The notes under the pieces: generated by a model
Told to the model about the DNA's origin: nothing
Seen by the model: only the letters and a program-made list of their open reading frames with translations
Databases searched by the model: none
Source of the DNA: Nodosilinea sp. P-1105
Lineage (GTDB): Bacteria; Cyanobacteriota; Cyanobacteriia; Phormidesmidales; Phormidesmidaceae
Direction of reading: 5' to 3'
Assembly (NCBI RefSeq): GCF_012911975.1
Contig: NZ_SMDQ01000006.1
Coordinates: forward strand, 62,001-126,000
Length of the DNA stretch: 64,000 nucleotides
Translations under genes and position numbers: made by a program
Part shown: positions 1 to 10,659 of the stretch, piece after piece
Layout: the number at the start of each line of letters is the position of its first letter
Numbering within the stretch: position 1 is the first letter of the stretch

Positions 1-179
1 CTGTTTTCAAACTGTTGCTCTCGACTCATCCCTGGCTGTAAAGGGCGGGTCACCCAGTGGTAGGCTTCGTACAGCAGGGCGCCATCATTGGCCCGCAATA
101 CCCAAGCGGACGAAACGGCCAAAGCGACCATTCCGGTTGTTAAGGCGTGTCGAGTCCACCAGCGACGTAGCGCAAACAT
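1..179 (-). CDS. mreC: Rod shape-determining protein MreC, N-terminal part (cut by window edge)
   Basis: Reading the minus strand from an ATG at 179 gives MFALRRWWTRHALTTG, followed by a hydrophobic segment and then residues resembling the start of cyanobacterial MreC (YEAYHWVTRPLQPG). About 59 codons are visible before the window ends. MreC is a single-pass inner-membrane protein that links MreB filaments to the peptidoglycan elongation machinery. The gene lies 36 bp downstream of mreB on the same strand, the usual mreBC operon order, and this supports the call more than the short sequence alone does. Confidence 0.8.
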   Translation of the reverse strand, partial: MFALRRWWTRHALTTGMVALAVSSAWVLRANDGALLYEAYHWVTRPLQPGMSREQQFEN

Positions 180-215
180 ACAGTAAAAGGATACCTAAAT
201 TACGGCTGGCCCAGG

Positions 216-1651
<1,436 letters not shown>

Positions 1652-2011
1652 ATGACCATTAATGTCGTAACGCTGGTGGGTCGGGCTGGCACTGACCCAG
1701 ACGTAAAGTACTTTGAGTCCGGTAGCGTGGTTTGCAACCTAACGCTGGCGGTGCGCCGTCGGTCTAGTCGAGACGATAAGCCCGATTGGTTCAATTTAGA
1801 ACTGTGGGGCAAGACTGCTGAAATCGCGGCCAACTATGTGCGCAAGGGTAGTCTGATTGGGGTGAGTGGTGCCCTAAAGCTGGACCACTGGCAAGACCGC
1901 TCGACTGGGGCGGCCCGTTCAAAGCCAGTGGTCCGGGTGGATAATCTAGAGCTATTGGGGTCTCGACGGGACAATGAGTCGTCTATGAATTACGCTAACG
2001 ACGAGTTTTAG
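1652..2011 (+). CDS. ssb: Single-stranded DNA-binding protein
   Basis: OB-fold protein that coats single-stranded DNA in replication and repair. The start (MTINVVTLVGRAGTDPDVKY), the core DWFNLELWGKTAEIAANYVR and RKGSLIGVSGALKLDHW are typical of the cyanobacterial Ssb family. At 119 residues the protein is short: it lacks the long Gly/Pro linker and the acidic DDDIPF-type tip of E. coli SSB, ending instead in NDEF, which may be a reduced partner-binding tip. Two cyanobacterial ssb genes per genome are common, so whether this is the main copy cannot be told here. Confidence 0.93.
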   Translation: MTINVVTLVGRAGTDPDVKYFESGSVVCNLTLAVRRRSSRDDKPDWFNLELWGKTAEIAANYVRKGSLIGVSGALKLDHWQDRSTGAARSKPVVRVDNLELLGSRRDNESSMNYANDEF

Positions 2012-2019
2012 ATATCTCG

Positions 2020-2226
2020 CTAACTGGGCACAGGGCCGACATCTTCTAACCAATCAAAAATTTGGCTGAGTTGCTCAGTGGTCACTAGCCCGTACTGCCA
2101 AAGCACCATGGGCAGTAGGTTGGTGGTATGTTCTGCCCGTCGCAGTCCCAGGGCGATCGCCTCTGACGGCACGGCCAATTCAGTCTGTAAAAAGGCAATT
2201 AGTTTCCGTTGTCGTTGAGAAACCAT
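2020..2226 (-). CDS. DUF2949 family protein
   Basis: A 68-residue protein of a small cyanobacterium-restricted family of unknown function. The recognisable part is the helix-rich stretch RKLIAFLQTELAVPSEAI followed by LPMVLWQYGLVTTEQLSQIF. It has no membrane segment or signal peptide and looks like a compact helical domain. It is convergent with ssb, leaving only 8 bp between the stop codons, so the two transcripts probably overlap. Function unknown. Confidence 0.75.
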   Translation of the reverse strand: MVSQRQRKLIAFLQTELAVPSEAIALGLRRAEHTTNLLPMVLWQYGLVTTEQLSQIFDWLEDVGPVPS

Positions 2227-2324
2227 AGGTGAGTCAGTTGTGTGTGTACTGGAGCGATAGGTTAGGCCTTAATATAGCGATCTGGCCCAAACCTAAACTC
2301 TGTCGATGGACAGACAAATACTCT

Positions 2325-2366
2325 GGCACAACCACTGGGGCACAACCACTGGGGCACAACCACTGG
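2325..2366. repeat. Three perfect tandem copies of a 14-bp unit
   Basis: The unit GGCACAACCACTGG occurs three times without a mismatch at 2325-2338, 2339-2352 and 2353-2366, ending 12 bp before the mscL stop codon. It lies between two minus-strand genes and may be an unstable short tandem repeat; no function can be read from it. Confidence 0.9.
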
Positions 2367-2378
2367 CGCTACGATGGC

Positions 2379-2810
2379 TTACTGTCCGCGGCTCTCGAGG
2401 TAGTTTGTGAGGCGGGTCAGGGTATCGTTGAGTTTTTCTTCGATGCTGGGTTCGGCGACAGCTGCGGCTACTTCTTCTTTGCGCTTTAGCCGTTCAAAGG
2501 TTCTAATCACAAAAAAGAGCACAAGGGCAATAATCACAAAGTCAACAATAGTGCCCATAAAGCTGCCAAGGCGAATGCCTGGACCAATCACCGCTTCCCG
2601 CCAGTCAGTCCCGGCTTCGGCCAGCAGTGGGTTAACGATGGCTGGCATGATGATGTCTTCTACCAAAGAGCTGATCACCGCCCCAAAGGCACCGCCAATG
2701 ATCACCGCGATCGCTAAATCAATCACATTGCCTTTCAAGGCAAATGCTTTGAAATCTTGCCAAAAGCTTGTTGTCCGGGCTCTGATCCGCCGTCCACTGC
2801 CATTAGCCAT
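2379..2810 (-). CDS. mscL: Large-conductance mechanosensitive channel MscL
   Basis: Homopentameric inner-membrane channel that opens under membrane tension and releases solutes during osmotic downshock. The protein has a short amphipathic N-terminus, TM1 with the signature GNVIDLAIAVIIGGAFGAV, a periplasmic loop, TM2 (FVIIALVLFFVIRTFERLKR) and a charged C-terminal helix with EEKLNDTLTRLTNYL. The length of 143 residues is normal. There is no obvious operon partner, consistent with a single-gene unit. Confidence 0.95.
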   Translation of the reverse strand: MANGSGRRIRARTTSFWQDFKAFALKGNVIDLAIAVIIGGAFGAVISSLVEDIIMPAIVNPLLAEAGTDWREAVIGPGIRLGSFMGTIVDFVIIALVLFFVIRTFERLKRKEEVAAAVAEPSIEEKLNDTLTRLTNYLESRGQ

Positions 2811-2966
2811 GGGTATGTCTCCTCACAGGGTTGAATACTGACATACAGTAGTACAGCTATCTAAAAGAATCTACCGGGGGAGCTTAAAGTGTTGTTAACC
2901 AACTCCAGCCGGTAGCGCTATAGAATTGCTGCGACTTCTGCTTAAAAAAATTAGGGATTTTGAATC

Positions 2967-3338
2967 ATGCTAGAACCGGCTCGGGTAGTAGAACTGTTTG
3001 CCACGGCGCCAGATGTGCAAACCTTCAAGGCAGGAGAGGTGATTTTTGAAGTAGGCACCTCGGGGGAGGTGATGTACGGGGTGATTGAAGGGGACGTGGA
3101 GTTAGTGGTGGATGGCCAGGTGGTCGAAACCATTGAGGCGGGAGATGTGTTTGGGGAAGGGGCACTGGTTCAGATTCCGCCGTTGCGGGCCTCAACGGCG
3201 GTGGCTAAGACAGACTGTAAGCTCGCCCAAGTGGACCAGACTCACTTTAAATTTCTGGTTCAAGAAACGCCGCTGTTTGCCTTAGAAGTAATTCGCAGTC
3301 TATCGACCCGTCTACGGGCACTAAAGGGGGCAAAATAA
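2967..3338 (+). CDS. Stand-alone cyclic nucleotide-binding domain protein
   Basis: A 123-residue protein made up of a single CRP-type cNMP-binding beta roll. VFGEGALVQIPPLRAST aligns with the phosphate-binding cassette, with the FGE and the Arg of the consensus in place. A helix follows (EVIRSLSTRLRALKGAK) but there is no helix-turn-helix DNA-binding domain, so it is probably a sensor or partner subunit rather than a CRP-type transcription factor. It lies about 95 bp upstream of pgi on the same strand; co-transcription is possible. Its ligand cannot be deduced. Confidence 0.85.
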   Translation: MLEPARVVELFATAPDVQTFKAGEVIFEVGTSGEVMYGVIEGDVELVVDGQVVETIEAGDVFGEGALVQIPPLRASTAVAKTDCKLAQVDQTHFKFLVQETPLFALEVIRSLSTRLRALKGAK

Positions 3339-3432
3339 ACCATGTCGGGACAACCTTATGCTTTTTGGGGTGATCCTCGGCAGCACTTCAGTACACTAAT
3401 AATGACTTTATTTAAACCTGAGGAGTGACAGG

Positions 3433-5025
3433 ATGACCCCAACGGCTCTGTGGCAGCGTTATAAAGACTGGCTTTACTACCACGAAGGGTTGGGCTTTTA
3501 TCTGGATATTAGCCGCATGGGGTTTGATGATGCCTTCGTGGCTCAGATGTTGCCCAAGTTTGACAAGGCGTTTCGGGATATGGCGGCTTTAGAAGGGGGC
3601 GCGATCGCCAACCCTGATGAAAACCGCATGGTTGGCCATTACTGGTTGCGAGACCCAGACCTAGCCCCTACCCCCGAGTTGAAGCAGGACATTCTGGATA
3701 CGCTGGTCAGCATCGAGCAGTTTGCCAGTCAGGTGCGTACGGGTGGTATTTACCCCCCTGGCCAAGAGCACTTCACGGACATCCTATCCATCGGCATTGG
3801 CGGGTCGGCCCTTGGGCCACAATTTGTGGCCCAAGCCCTGGGGCCAGATTTCCCCCCCCTAGATATTCACTTCATCGACAATACGGACCCTGAAGGGATC
3901 GATCGCATCTTGGCCCGCCTGGAGGATCGACTACCCACCACCCTGGTAATTGTCACCTCTAAGTCGGGGGGGACCGCTGAAACCCGCAACGGCATGGTGG
4001 AAGTGCGCACCCGCTTTGAGCAACGGGGGTTGAATTTCCCCAAGCAGACGGTTGCCGTAACCGGCCGGGGCAGTAAACTGGAAAAGCAAGCCATCAGTGA
4101 AGGTTGGCTGGCCATTTTCCCGATGCGCGACTGGGTGGGGGGACGCACGTCTGAATTATCGGCCGTGGGGCTGCTGCCCGCCGCGCTGCAAAACCTCAGC
4201 ATTCGCTCTATTCTGGGCGGGGCTAAAGAGATGGACGCCGCCACTCGCGTGCCTGACCTGCGCCGCAACCCCGCAGCCCTGATTGCCTTAGCTTGGTACT
4301 ATGCGGGTAATGGTAAAGGGGAAAAAGACATGGTGGTCTTACCCTATAAGGACAGCCTGCTGCTCTTTAGCCGCTATCTGCAGCAGTTGGTGATGGAATC
4401 GCTGGGTAAAGAAAAAGACCTGGATGGCAACGTGGTCTACCAGGGCATTGCTGTATACGGTAACAAGGGGTCCACTGACCAACACGCCTATGTGCAACAG
4501 CTTAGGGAAGGTATCCCCAGCTTCTTTGTCACCTTTATTGAGGTCCTGAAAGACCGACAGGGCGACTCGGTGGAAATAGAACCCAGAACCACCAGTGGCG
4601 ACTATCTGTTTGGGTTTTTGCAGGGCACTCGCAAGGCGCTCTACGAAAAACAGCGGGGATCCATAACCCTGACACTGCCAGAGGTCAATGCTCACACCGT
4701 AGGCGCTCTGATCGCCCTGTATGAACGGGCGGTGGGCTTCTATGCCTCGTTGGTAAACATCAATGCTTACCACCAACCCGGGGTAGAAGCGGGAAAAAAA
4801 GCAGCTACCGGGGTCTTAGATTTGCAGCAGGCGGTTGTGCAAGCCCTTTATGGCAGTACCCAGCCCCTGACCCTAGCGGAACTGGCCCAGCGGGCTGGGG
4901 CTGCAGAAGAGATTGAGACTGTCTATGCGATCGTGCGACATCTGCATGCTAATCAGCGCAGTTTAGCCATTCAGAGCAACCCTGGCCACCCCGACGCCAT
5001 TAGGATTGTGGCTTTGCGAGAGTAA
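3433..5025 (+). CDS. pgi: Glucose-6-phosphate isomerase
   Basis: Cytosolic enzyme interconverting glucose 6-phosphate and fructose 6-phosphate. The phosphoglucose isomerase signatures are clear: [18 protein letters not shown] (SIS fold, sugar-phosphate loop), [32 protein letters not shown], and the C-terminal [17 protein letters not shown] that carries the catalytic Lys region. At 530 residues it matches the cyanobacterial/chloroplast PGI type. A Shine-Dalgarno-like GAGGAG at 3420-3425 precedes the ATG. Its stop converges on the downstream minus-strand DUF2235 gene after 27 bp. Confidence 0.97.
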   Translation: MTPTALWQRYKDWLYYHEGLGFYLDISRMGFDDAFVAQMLPKFDKAFRDMAALEGGAIANPDENRMVGHYWLRDPDLAPTPELKQDILDTLVSIEQFASQVRTGGIYPPGQEHFTDILSIGIGGSALGPQFVAQALGPDFPPLDIHFIDNTDPEGIDRILARLEDRLPTTLVIVTSKSGGTAETRNGMVEVRTRFEQRGLNFPKQTVAVTGRGSKLEKQAISEGWLAIFPMRDWVGGRTSELSAVGLLPAALQNLSIRSILGGAKEMDAATRVPDLRRNPAALIALAWYYAGNGKGEKDMVVLPYKDSLLLFSRYLQQLVMESLGKEKDLDGNVVYQGIAVYGNKGSTDQHAYVQQLREGIPSFFVTFIEVLKDRQGDSVEIEPRTTSGDYLFGFLQGTRKALYEKQRGSITLTLPEVNAHTVGALIALYERAVGFYASLVNINAYHQPGVEAGKKAATGVLDLQQAVVQALYGSTQPLTLAELAQRAGAAEEIETVYAIVRHLHANQRSLAIQSNPGHPDAIRIVALRE

Positions 5026-5052
5026 AGACCATGTGCTTAAGGGGCCTTCTAC

Positions 5053-6174
5053 TTACACCGTTTGTGCCAAGTTGAGCTTTGCCACTAGGGCCGAGGGCAT
5101 ATTCTTCGGGCGATAGGTGGTCAGGGCTTGCCAGCGTTCAAACACACTTTGGTGAAGCTCGTCATCGTCTTCAATGGTTCTGGGTTTTAATCCCGTTAGG
5201 CGAAACACCCAGGGTACAGGCTGCTCCGGCACCTTAGCCCTAGGGTCAGGGCGAATCTCAAAGTGCTGGCTGGGGTTAGGGTCGTCGGGGTCAAATTCTA
5301 TAAGATTGGGGTCAAACTCTAGTCCCAGTTGGAAGGTATGGCGAATCATATCGATCGCCCACAGCAGAGCGCCATCAGACAGGGGTTGTAAGGCTTGGAC
5401 ACCACCCCCCACAGCGCCGTGGTTGCCGGGGAACCAAACCTGATGCAGCACCTGACCGGCATCAATATTGGCTTGACTCTGTTCCATGGGAGTAATGTCA
5501 AAGGCGTGGCGGGGCTCATCAATGGCAACGGCGTGTAAAGCCCGTTGAATGATGTTGCTGAGTTGGCAGTCGTGAAATTTGTATTTTTGGTTAATTTTCT
5601 GACTAATGAACGGCACCGTGTTAGGGATACCTAGGGAACCTACGGTATCCCAACAGCAGAGAACGGTAATGGTGGCCGACTGAATCGTTGCCCCGAGGGT
5701 CTGAACGGCGGCCTCCTTGCGGGCCAGTTCTCGACGATTCAGGTCATCTTCGGAGATTTGGTTGGCATCACTATAGTCACCTTCGCTGCGGTAAATGTCG
5801 TATAGGGCCGGGATTTTATCGGCATCCTGTTTCGCCATCACGCCGCCAGCGATGCGCATCAACCCTCCTAAACTGCGGACTGTGTAAGCCCCACGGCTGT
5901 AGCCAAACAGGTAAATTTCGTCCCCTGGGGCATAGTTATGACAGAGAAACTGATAAGCTTCCTGGATATTGTCGTCAATCCCCCAGCCAAAGGCACCTCC
6001 CATCAACCGATTCCAGACATTACCGCCTGAACCAATCCCCTGGCGATAGTAGAGATGCTGTGGTTGAGCCGTTTCTGTGGTTTTAATCGCTTGGAAAATT
6101 CTTTTGACATTGGTTGGATAGGGCTGGTTCGCTTCTTGCCAGGTGCCGTCGCAGCACACCACCAGTCGTTTCAT
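5053..6174 (-). CDS. DUF2235 family alpha/beta hydrolase (Tle1-like)
   Basis: A 373-residue protein of the DUF2235 family, which includes type VI secretion phospholipase effectors (Tle1) but also many intracellular hydrolases of unknown role. It begins with MKRLVVCCDGTWQ; the nucleophile elbow is FGYSRGAYTVRSLGG (GxSxG), an acid is likely in CCWDTVGSLG, and the catalytic His is likely in VWFPGNHGAVGG. It has no signal peptide and no T6SS genes are visible nearby, so I would not call it an effector. Substrate unknown. Confidence 0.85.
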   Translation of the reverse strand: MKRLVVCCDGTWQEANQPYPTNVKRIFQAIKTTETAQPQHLYYRQGIGSGGNVWNRLMGGAFGWGIDDNIQEAYQFLCHNYAPGDEIYLFGYSRGAYTVRSLGGLMRIAGGVMAKQDADKIPALYDIYRSEGDYSDANQISEDDLNRRELARKEAAVQTLGATIQSATITVLCCWDTVGSLGIPNTVPFISQKINQKYKFHDCQLSNIIQRALHAVAIDEPRHAFDITPMEQSQANIDAGQVLHQVWFPGNHGAVGGGVQALQPLSDGALLWAIDMIRHTFQLGLEFDPNLIEFDPDDPNPSQHFEIRPDPRAKVPEQPVPWVFRLTGLKPRTIEDDDELHQSVFERWQALTTYRPKNMPSALVAKLNLAQTV

Positions 6175-6298
6175 GGTCGGATGTCCTATTAGGGTGGCTA
6201 TGGGGTTAGCGCCTAAGGCGTCACCCCTGGGGATTCACCCAAAATAGGGCAAGTCTCGGCCGTTGCCACGAAATAGCTACGAAAATTCAAGCTAGCCC

Positions 6299-7045
6299 TT
6301 AATTGCCAAACCCGGCGTACCAGTAATAGGTGGCCATGGGAATGACGGTCGCCAGCACCAATAGCACCACGACAATTACGATGGTGTTGCCTCGGTTTTC
6401 TTCGGTTTCGGCGGCGGTGGCAAAGGTACCCTCGCTTTCGCTGGTAAAGGAGTCGTCAAAGGCGGGGGGGCCAGGGTCTGCTTGGCCACTGAGCACTGCG
6501 ACAAGGCGATCGCTGGCGTCCAAAAAGGCCTGATTATATTTATCCCCTTCCAGCAGCGGGTAGAGGACTGTTTCCTGGGCTACACTCTCGGCAATATCAG
6601 TCGGCAATAACTCGGCGGCCCCCTCCCCGACCCGAATACCGACGGTTTTGGTGACTTCGTCGAGCACCAGCAGAGTTTGATTAGCCTGGTCTTCGGCGGT
6701 GGGGTACCAGCGGTCGAACAGCTTTTCGGTAAAGGTTTGGACAGTTTCGCCGTAGTCGAAGTGGCGAATGGTGACCAAGCGCACTTCGTTACCGGTCGAG
6801 GCGGCTAACTCGCCCAGGCGGCTAGAAATTTTGCCCTCGTTGATTCGGCTAATGATATTGGCATCGTCTACGATCCAAGTGGTTTCACCAGCGGATACGG
6901 TGGGTAGCTGGTAAACTGCGATCGCCTGGGCTGGGGTAACGGCCACCCCCACTACCAACAGCAGGGCTATGATCCAGCCCAACAAACGTCGTCCCAGGGC
7001 ACGAGGCGTGATGGTGCCAGTCCGCTCTGAAGGATGATTTGCCAT
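6299..7045 (-). CDS. psb32: TPM-domain protein, Psb32-like photosystem II repair factor
   Basis: A 248-residue protein with an N-terminal signal segment (residues about 20-42, ending TPAQA), a TPM domain (IVDDANIISRINEGK ... NEVRLVTIRHFDYGE ... QTLLVLDEVTKTVGIRVG), and a C-terminal membrane helix (IVIVVVLLVLATVIPM) with a short tail. This layout matches cyanobacterial Psb32, a thylakoid protein that protects photosystem II from photodamage and speeds its repair. TPM proteins also occur in other roles, so the gene symbol rests on architecture and organism rather than on a diagnostic motif. Confidence 0.8.
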   Translation of the reverse strand: MANHPSERTGTITPRALGRRLLGWIIALLLVVGVAVTPAQAIAVYQLPTVSAGETTWIVDDANIISRINEGKISSRLGELAASTGNEVRLVTIRHFDYGETVQTFTEKLFDRWYPTAEDQANQTLLVLDEVTKTVGIRVGEGAAELLPTDIAESVAQETVLYPLLEGDKYNQAFLDASDRLVAVLSGQADPGPPAFDDSFTSESEGTFATAAETEENRGNTIVIVVVLLVLATVIPMATYYWYAGFGN

Positions 7046-7105
7046 AGCCCAGACCTTTATAACTGCTTATTGACTTACCTTATAAATATAAAGGTCAGCG
7101 AGATC

Positions 7106-8071
7106 TTAGGGAACTAGCAGCCAATTGCCCTGGCCGCCCGGCTCGAGAACCCGCTGATGGGCGGCAGCGGCGGCCTGCAGGGATAGGGTTTGATATACCA
7201 CCGGAGATAGGGTGTGCTGGCGCAGCCCGGCGTAGAGGGCTCGCTGAATCCGGTGTAGGGTGGCCGCCGGGGTATTAAATAGGTTCACGGCAGTAACCAT
7301 ACTGTCTTTGGCCATGATGTCGCGCGGGTTAATGGTCACAGGGCCTCGACTACCGACAATGGCCAGTCGCCCCCCTGGGGCTAGCAGGGGCAAATCGTTC
7401 CCCAAATTTACATTGGCGAGCATTTCCACAATCACATCAACCCCTTGGCCGTCTGTGGCGTCTTGGATGGCGGCCTGATAGTCGTCGCTATGGTGATCTA
7501 GCACCAAATCGGCCCCCTGGGCTGTGACTAATTGTTGCCCAGGGGCACTACCGCCAGTGGCAATTACTCGCATGCCCCTAGCCACGGCCAACTGTACCGC
7601 CGCCAGGCCGACTGCCCCCGTGGCCCCATGCACTAACACCGTATCTCCCGGTTGAGCCTGGGCTTTGTGAAATAGGGCTCGGTAGGCTGTGGAGTAGGGG
7701 ACAAAGATACAGGCCCCCTGCTCGAAGGATAGATGCGCTGGTAGAGGATAGACCCAGGCCTGGTCGTAGAGGGCCACTTGGGCATAGGTACCGCTGATCG
7801 GCCAGCCGCCGTAGACGCGATCGCCCACCTCAATGCCAGTAACCCCAGCCCCCACTTCAGTGACCACCCCGGCCCCATCAATGCCGGGGGTATAGGGCAG
7901 ATCAGGCAGTCGTCCATAGGTGCCAGCTCGGATGTAGGTATCCACAGGGTTAACCCCAGCGGCTTTGATTTCCACCAGCACCTGGGTGTCACTGCTGAGG
8001 GCAGGGGGGGCAATATCGGTGCAGGTCAGAACGTGGGGATCGCCGAATTGGGTGACTTGGATGGCTTGCAT
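7106..8071 (-). CDS. NADPH:quinone reductase / zinc-independent alcohol dehydrogenase
   Basis: Medium-chain dehydrogenase/reductase of the quinone oxidoreductase class. The N-terminal GroES-like domain contains VEIKAAGVNPVDTYIRAG, and the Rossmann fold has the NADPH loop VHGATGAVGLAAVQLAVARG. The cysteines that bind catalytic zinc in true alcohol dehydrogenases are not evident. I chose the ATG at 8071 (MQAIQVTQFGDPH), which is the family start; an upstream in-frame ATG at 8134 would add a low-complexity HLPHLPH leader encoded by a G-rich repeat. It lies 47 bp downstream of the large hydrolase gene and is probably co-transcribed with it. Confidence 0.88.
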   Translation of the reverse strand: MQAIQVTQFGDPHVLTCTDIAPPALSSDTQVLVEIKAAGVNPVDTYIRAGTYGRLPDLPYTPGIDGAGVVTEVGAGVTGIEVGDRVYGGWPISGTYAQVALYDQAWVYPLPAHLSFEQGACIFVPYSTAYRALFHKAQAQPGDTVLVHGATGAVGLAAVQLAVARGMRVIATGGSAPGQQLVTAQGADLVLDHHSDDYQAAIQDATDGQGVDVIVEMLANVNLGNDLPLLAPGGRLAIVGSRGPVTINPRDIMAKDSMVTAVNLFNTPAATLHRIQRALYAGLRQHTLSPVVYQTLSLQAAAAAHQRVLEPGGQGNWLLVP

Positions 8072-8072
8072 G

Positions 8073-8116
8073 GGGAGTGGGGGAGTGAAGGAGTGGGGGA
8101 GGTGGGGGAGGTGGGG
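8073..8116. repeat. G-rich purine tract with short imperfect repeats
   Basis: Between two minus-strand genes the plus strand is almost purely purine with T spacers, built of GGGGAGTG and GGTGGGGGA units. It gives the upstream extension of the oxidoreductase reading frame a spurious PHLPHLPH-like sequence. A G-rich, potentially G-quadruplex-forming stretch; no function is evident. Confidence 0.6.
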
Positions 8117-8118
8117 TT

Positions 8119-10659
8119 TCACTGGTTCAAACAATGGTCTAAAACCCCGAGGGCCTCAGGGGCAAATTCCCCGAGCCAATCGGCCCAGACTTCCTCTCCG
8201 GTTTGGTCGGCGAGGAAGCGGTTGACGGTGGCGACCCAGGCGGGGTCATCGTTGGGTAGGGCTAGACCATAGTACTCACAGGATAGGGGCAGCTCTGGGG
8301 TGAGGGTGAGTGCTTCTATGGATTGCTCGGTGCGCTGTACCTCGGCTAGGGTTAGCAGGTCGTCCCCAAGGAAGGCATCTACGGTACCTGTGGTGACGGC
8401 GGCGATCGCATCGGTGCGTCCGGTAGGTCCTTGGAAGCGGATGGCCTGGGCCTGGGGATAGCGGTCCTGTAACAACTGTTCATTGGTGGAATTGGCCAGG
8501 ACGCCGATACGCAGCCCGGCCAGGGACAGGGCTGGATTCACCCGCTCGGTGTTGGTGGGGGTAGTCAAAAACCGAGCCCCTGAGGCAAAGATCAAGCTCG
8601 AAAACTGAATCCCTGGGGCCGTCTGACCGACGCTGTTGGGACCACATTCCAGATGCACCTGGCCATTGCGGACCAGATCAAAGCGATCCTCTAGGGTGGA
8701 GGGGAGAGCCACCAGGCGGATATCGACGGGGCTCTCTAGGGTGTTGTCCAGGTAGTCTGCCAGGGCGGTGACTAGGGCAGGGCAATAGCCGGTCCACCCC
8801 TGATCATCGACGTAACCAAAGGGCGGGGCGTCCCGACGCATGGCCACCCGCAGTTCCCCGGTTTGCTGCAGGGTGGTGAGGATGGGTTCCTGGCGCGGTG
8901 GGACGGGGGCTACGGGGGACGGGGCCAGGGTGAGGGGGGGACGCCCTGGGAAGGCCGCTTCCACTTGGGCTTGGGGTAGATCGCTGATGGTATCGACCAC
9001 CAGGGGATTGTCTTGGCTGAGGGCTCGGGCATAGGTGGCACTCAGGTAGGGTAAATAGTCTGGTTGGTCCCGCAGGTGAGCCCCTAAAAAGGCGGTCGCC
9101 AGAGTTTTGTAATAGGCAGCACCGATGTCCCGATAGGCTCCCGTCAAAATTTCAGGAACATCCCCGGCCCCTTCTCCGGGTGGTTTAGAGGAAAAGTGGG
9201 TGCCCACGTGCAGCAGGGACAGGTAACGGGGCTGCTGCTGCATCGCCCTAAAGGGCAGAATTTGTTCTACCACCACGGGCGCAACGATGTCAGCACTGCC
9301 AGAGACCATCAGCAGGGGAATGCTAATCTCGGCCAGGCTTTCTGGGTTGTAGAGAGCTGCTCCCAGGTTGTGGGCGGCGATCGCGGCCTTAACCCGATCG
9401 TCTGTCAAATCAAAGGTGGTGGGCGGCAAAAACCGGGCACTACATTGAATGTAAAGCGAAAAATTCAGGATCAGTTGATCTTGGTCACACTGGTCGGCAA
9501 TGCGAGGCTGGCTTAATTCGGCACCGGCTAGGGCCATGACCGTTGAACTGCCCAAGGAATCGCCAATCACAGCAATCCGGTCTAGATCGACCTGGCTAGC
9601 CCAGGTGGGGGAATCGGCCACTAACCGTTCCAGCTGATCAATCAAAAATGAAATTTCCCGGGGCCGGTTCACAAATTCAATCGGGCTGAGTAACGTATTG
9701 AGCCGCCCCCCTAGAAACGCTTGGCGAAACTGTAGATCGCTGCCCACATGATCCGGAGCCATCACCGCATAGCCATGGGAGGCCAGGTGTTGGTTCAGAA
9801 AAATAAAGTCTTCTTTGACCGCCCCAAACCCATGGGAAACTACCACCACTGGGGCAGGGGTGGTCAGCCCCTCTGGCCAGTAGACATCGACATCGAAGTC
9901 ATAGTTGACGCTTAGGCCCCGAGTGGTTTGCCTGAGGGCGGGGTTGGTGACGGTGATGGTTTGGCGAGAAACAGCGTAGGGGCCGGGTTGAGATAGATCG
10001 GGCAACTGACTTAGATCCAGGTCTGACTGACCAGCGATTTCCGCCTCGGCTTGGGCCTGGATTGCCTTGACGAAGGCCCGATTATCACTCAAATAAACCG
10101 ACAGTTCTCGCCGCAGCGCCAGCAGCCCCCTGAGGCTGATGTCAATCGATTCCGTGGGAAAGGCCCGCATCACATCAATCAGGGTCCAACCCTCGGGGCC
10201 AGCCTGGGCCGCCGCATTAATTACCGCCGCCCGCAGACCGACTAAGCCATTTTCCCCCGGCAAATACTGAATCACTTTACCCAGGTTAGTGAGCACGTCC
10301 CGGCCCAGGGGGGAATAGCTGAGGTGGCTGGTGGTGGTGACATCGAGGGGAAAAGGTACATTCAGCAGTTGCCGCAGATCCGCCAGGGCTTCATCCCCCA
10401 ACACCCGAGCATAGGGACGGAACTCCCGGGTGATTTCCCCTGTTTCGGCAAAGGTGGCTAAGGACTCTACGGATAGGGTCAGAATCAGCGGGCCAGTCAC
10501 GCGGATCTCGATTCTTTCGGCACTGTGGGCCATGGGCGGATGGATCAGGGGATAACCTACCCCCGCCACCCCTGCTGTAGCTGCCACCAGGGTTGATAAC
10601 AACCGGCTGTGCCGCAGCCTAAATCGACGTTGTTCCCTCGGGGTGTTGGTCATCATCAT
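8119..10659 (-). CDS. Secreted fusion: DUF1400 / alpha/beta hydrolase / bacterial extracellular solute-binding domain
   Basis: An 846-residue exported protein with three parts. After a signal segment (residues about 20-47) comes a cyanobacterial DUF1400 region (IEIRVTGPLILTLSVESL; FPTESIDISLRGLLALRR). Residues about 250-560 form an alpha/beta hydrolase of the PAF-acetylhydrolase/lipase kind, with the oxyanion loop VVVSHGFGAVKEDF, nucleophile elbow VIGDSLGSS and likely catalytic His in LHVGTHFSSKP. Residues about 610-846 are a family-3 periplasmic binding domain (GELRVAMRRDAPPFGYVDD ... GLRIGVLANSTNEQLL ... VDAFLGDDLLTLAE). No frameshift separates the parts and the linker is Pro-rich, so this is a true fusion. 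Substrate and role are unknown. Confidence 0.85.
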   Translation of the reverse strand: MMMTNTPREQRRFRLRHSRLLSTLVAATAGVAGVGYPLIHPPMAHSAERIEIRVTGPLILTLSVESLATFAETGEITREFRPYARVLGDEALADLRQLLNVPFPLDVTTTSHLSYSPLGRDVLTNLGKVIQYLPGENGLVGLRAAVINAAAQAGPEGWTLIDVMRAFPTESIDISLRGLLALRRELSVYLSDNRAFVKAIQAQAEAEIAGQSDLDLSQLPDLSQPGPYAVSRQTITVTNPALRQTTRGLSVNYDFDVDVYWPEGLTTPAPVVVVSHGFGAVKEDFIFLNQHLASHGYAVMAPDHVGSDLQFRQAFLGGRLNTLLSPIEFVNRPREISFLIDQLERLVADSPTWASQVDLDRIAVIGDSLGSSTVMALAGAELSQPRIADQCDQDQLILNFSLYIQCSARFLPPTTFDLTDDRVKAAIAAHNLGAALYNPESLAEISIPLLMVSGSADIVAPVVVEQILPFRAMQQQPRYLSLLHVGTHFSSKPPGEGAGDVPEILTGAYRDIGAAYYKTLATAFLGAHLRDQPDYLPYLSATYARALSQDNPLVVDTISDLPQAQVEAAFPGRPPLTLAPSPVAPVPPRQEPILTTLQQTGELRVAMRRDAPPFGYVDDQGWTGYCPALVTALADYLDNTLESPVDIRLVALPSTLEDRFDLVRNGQVHLECGPNSVGQTAPGIQFSSLIFASGARFLTTPTNTERVNPALSLAGLRIGVLANSTNEQLLQDRYPQAQAIRFQGPTGRTDAIAAVTTGTVDAFLGDDLLTLAEVQRTEQSIEALTLTPELPLSCEYYGLALPNDDPAWVATVNRFLADQTGEEVWADWLGEFAPEALGVLDHCLNQ

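Noticed and set aside
5053-6174. Type VI secretion effector
   Set aside because: The DUF2235 fold is shared with Tle1 effectors, but no T6SS, VgrG or immunity gene is nearby and cyanobacteria use such hydrolases in other contexts.
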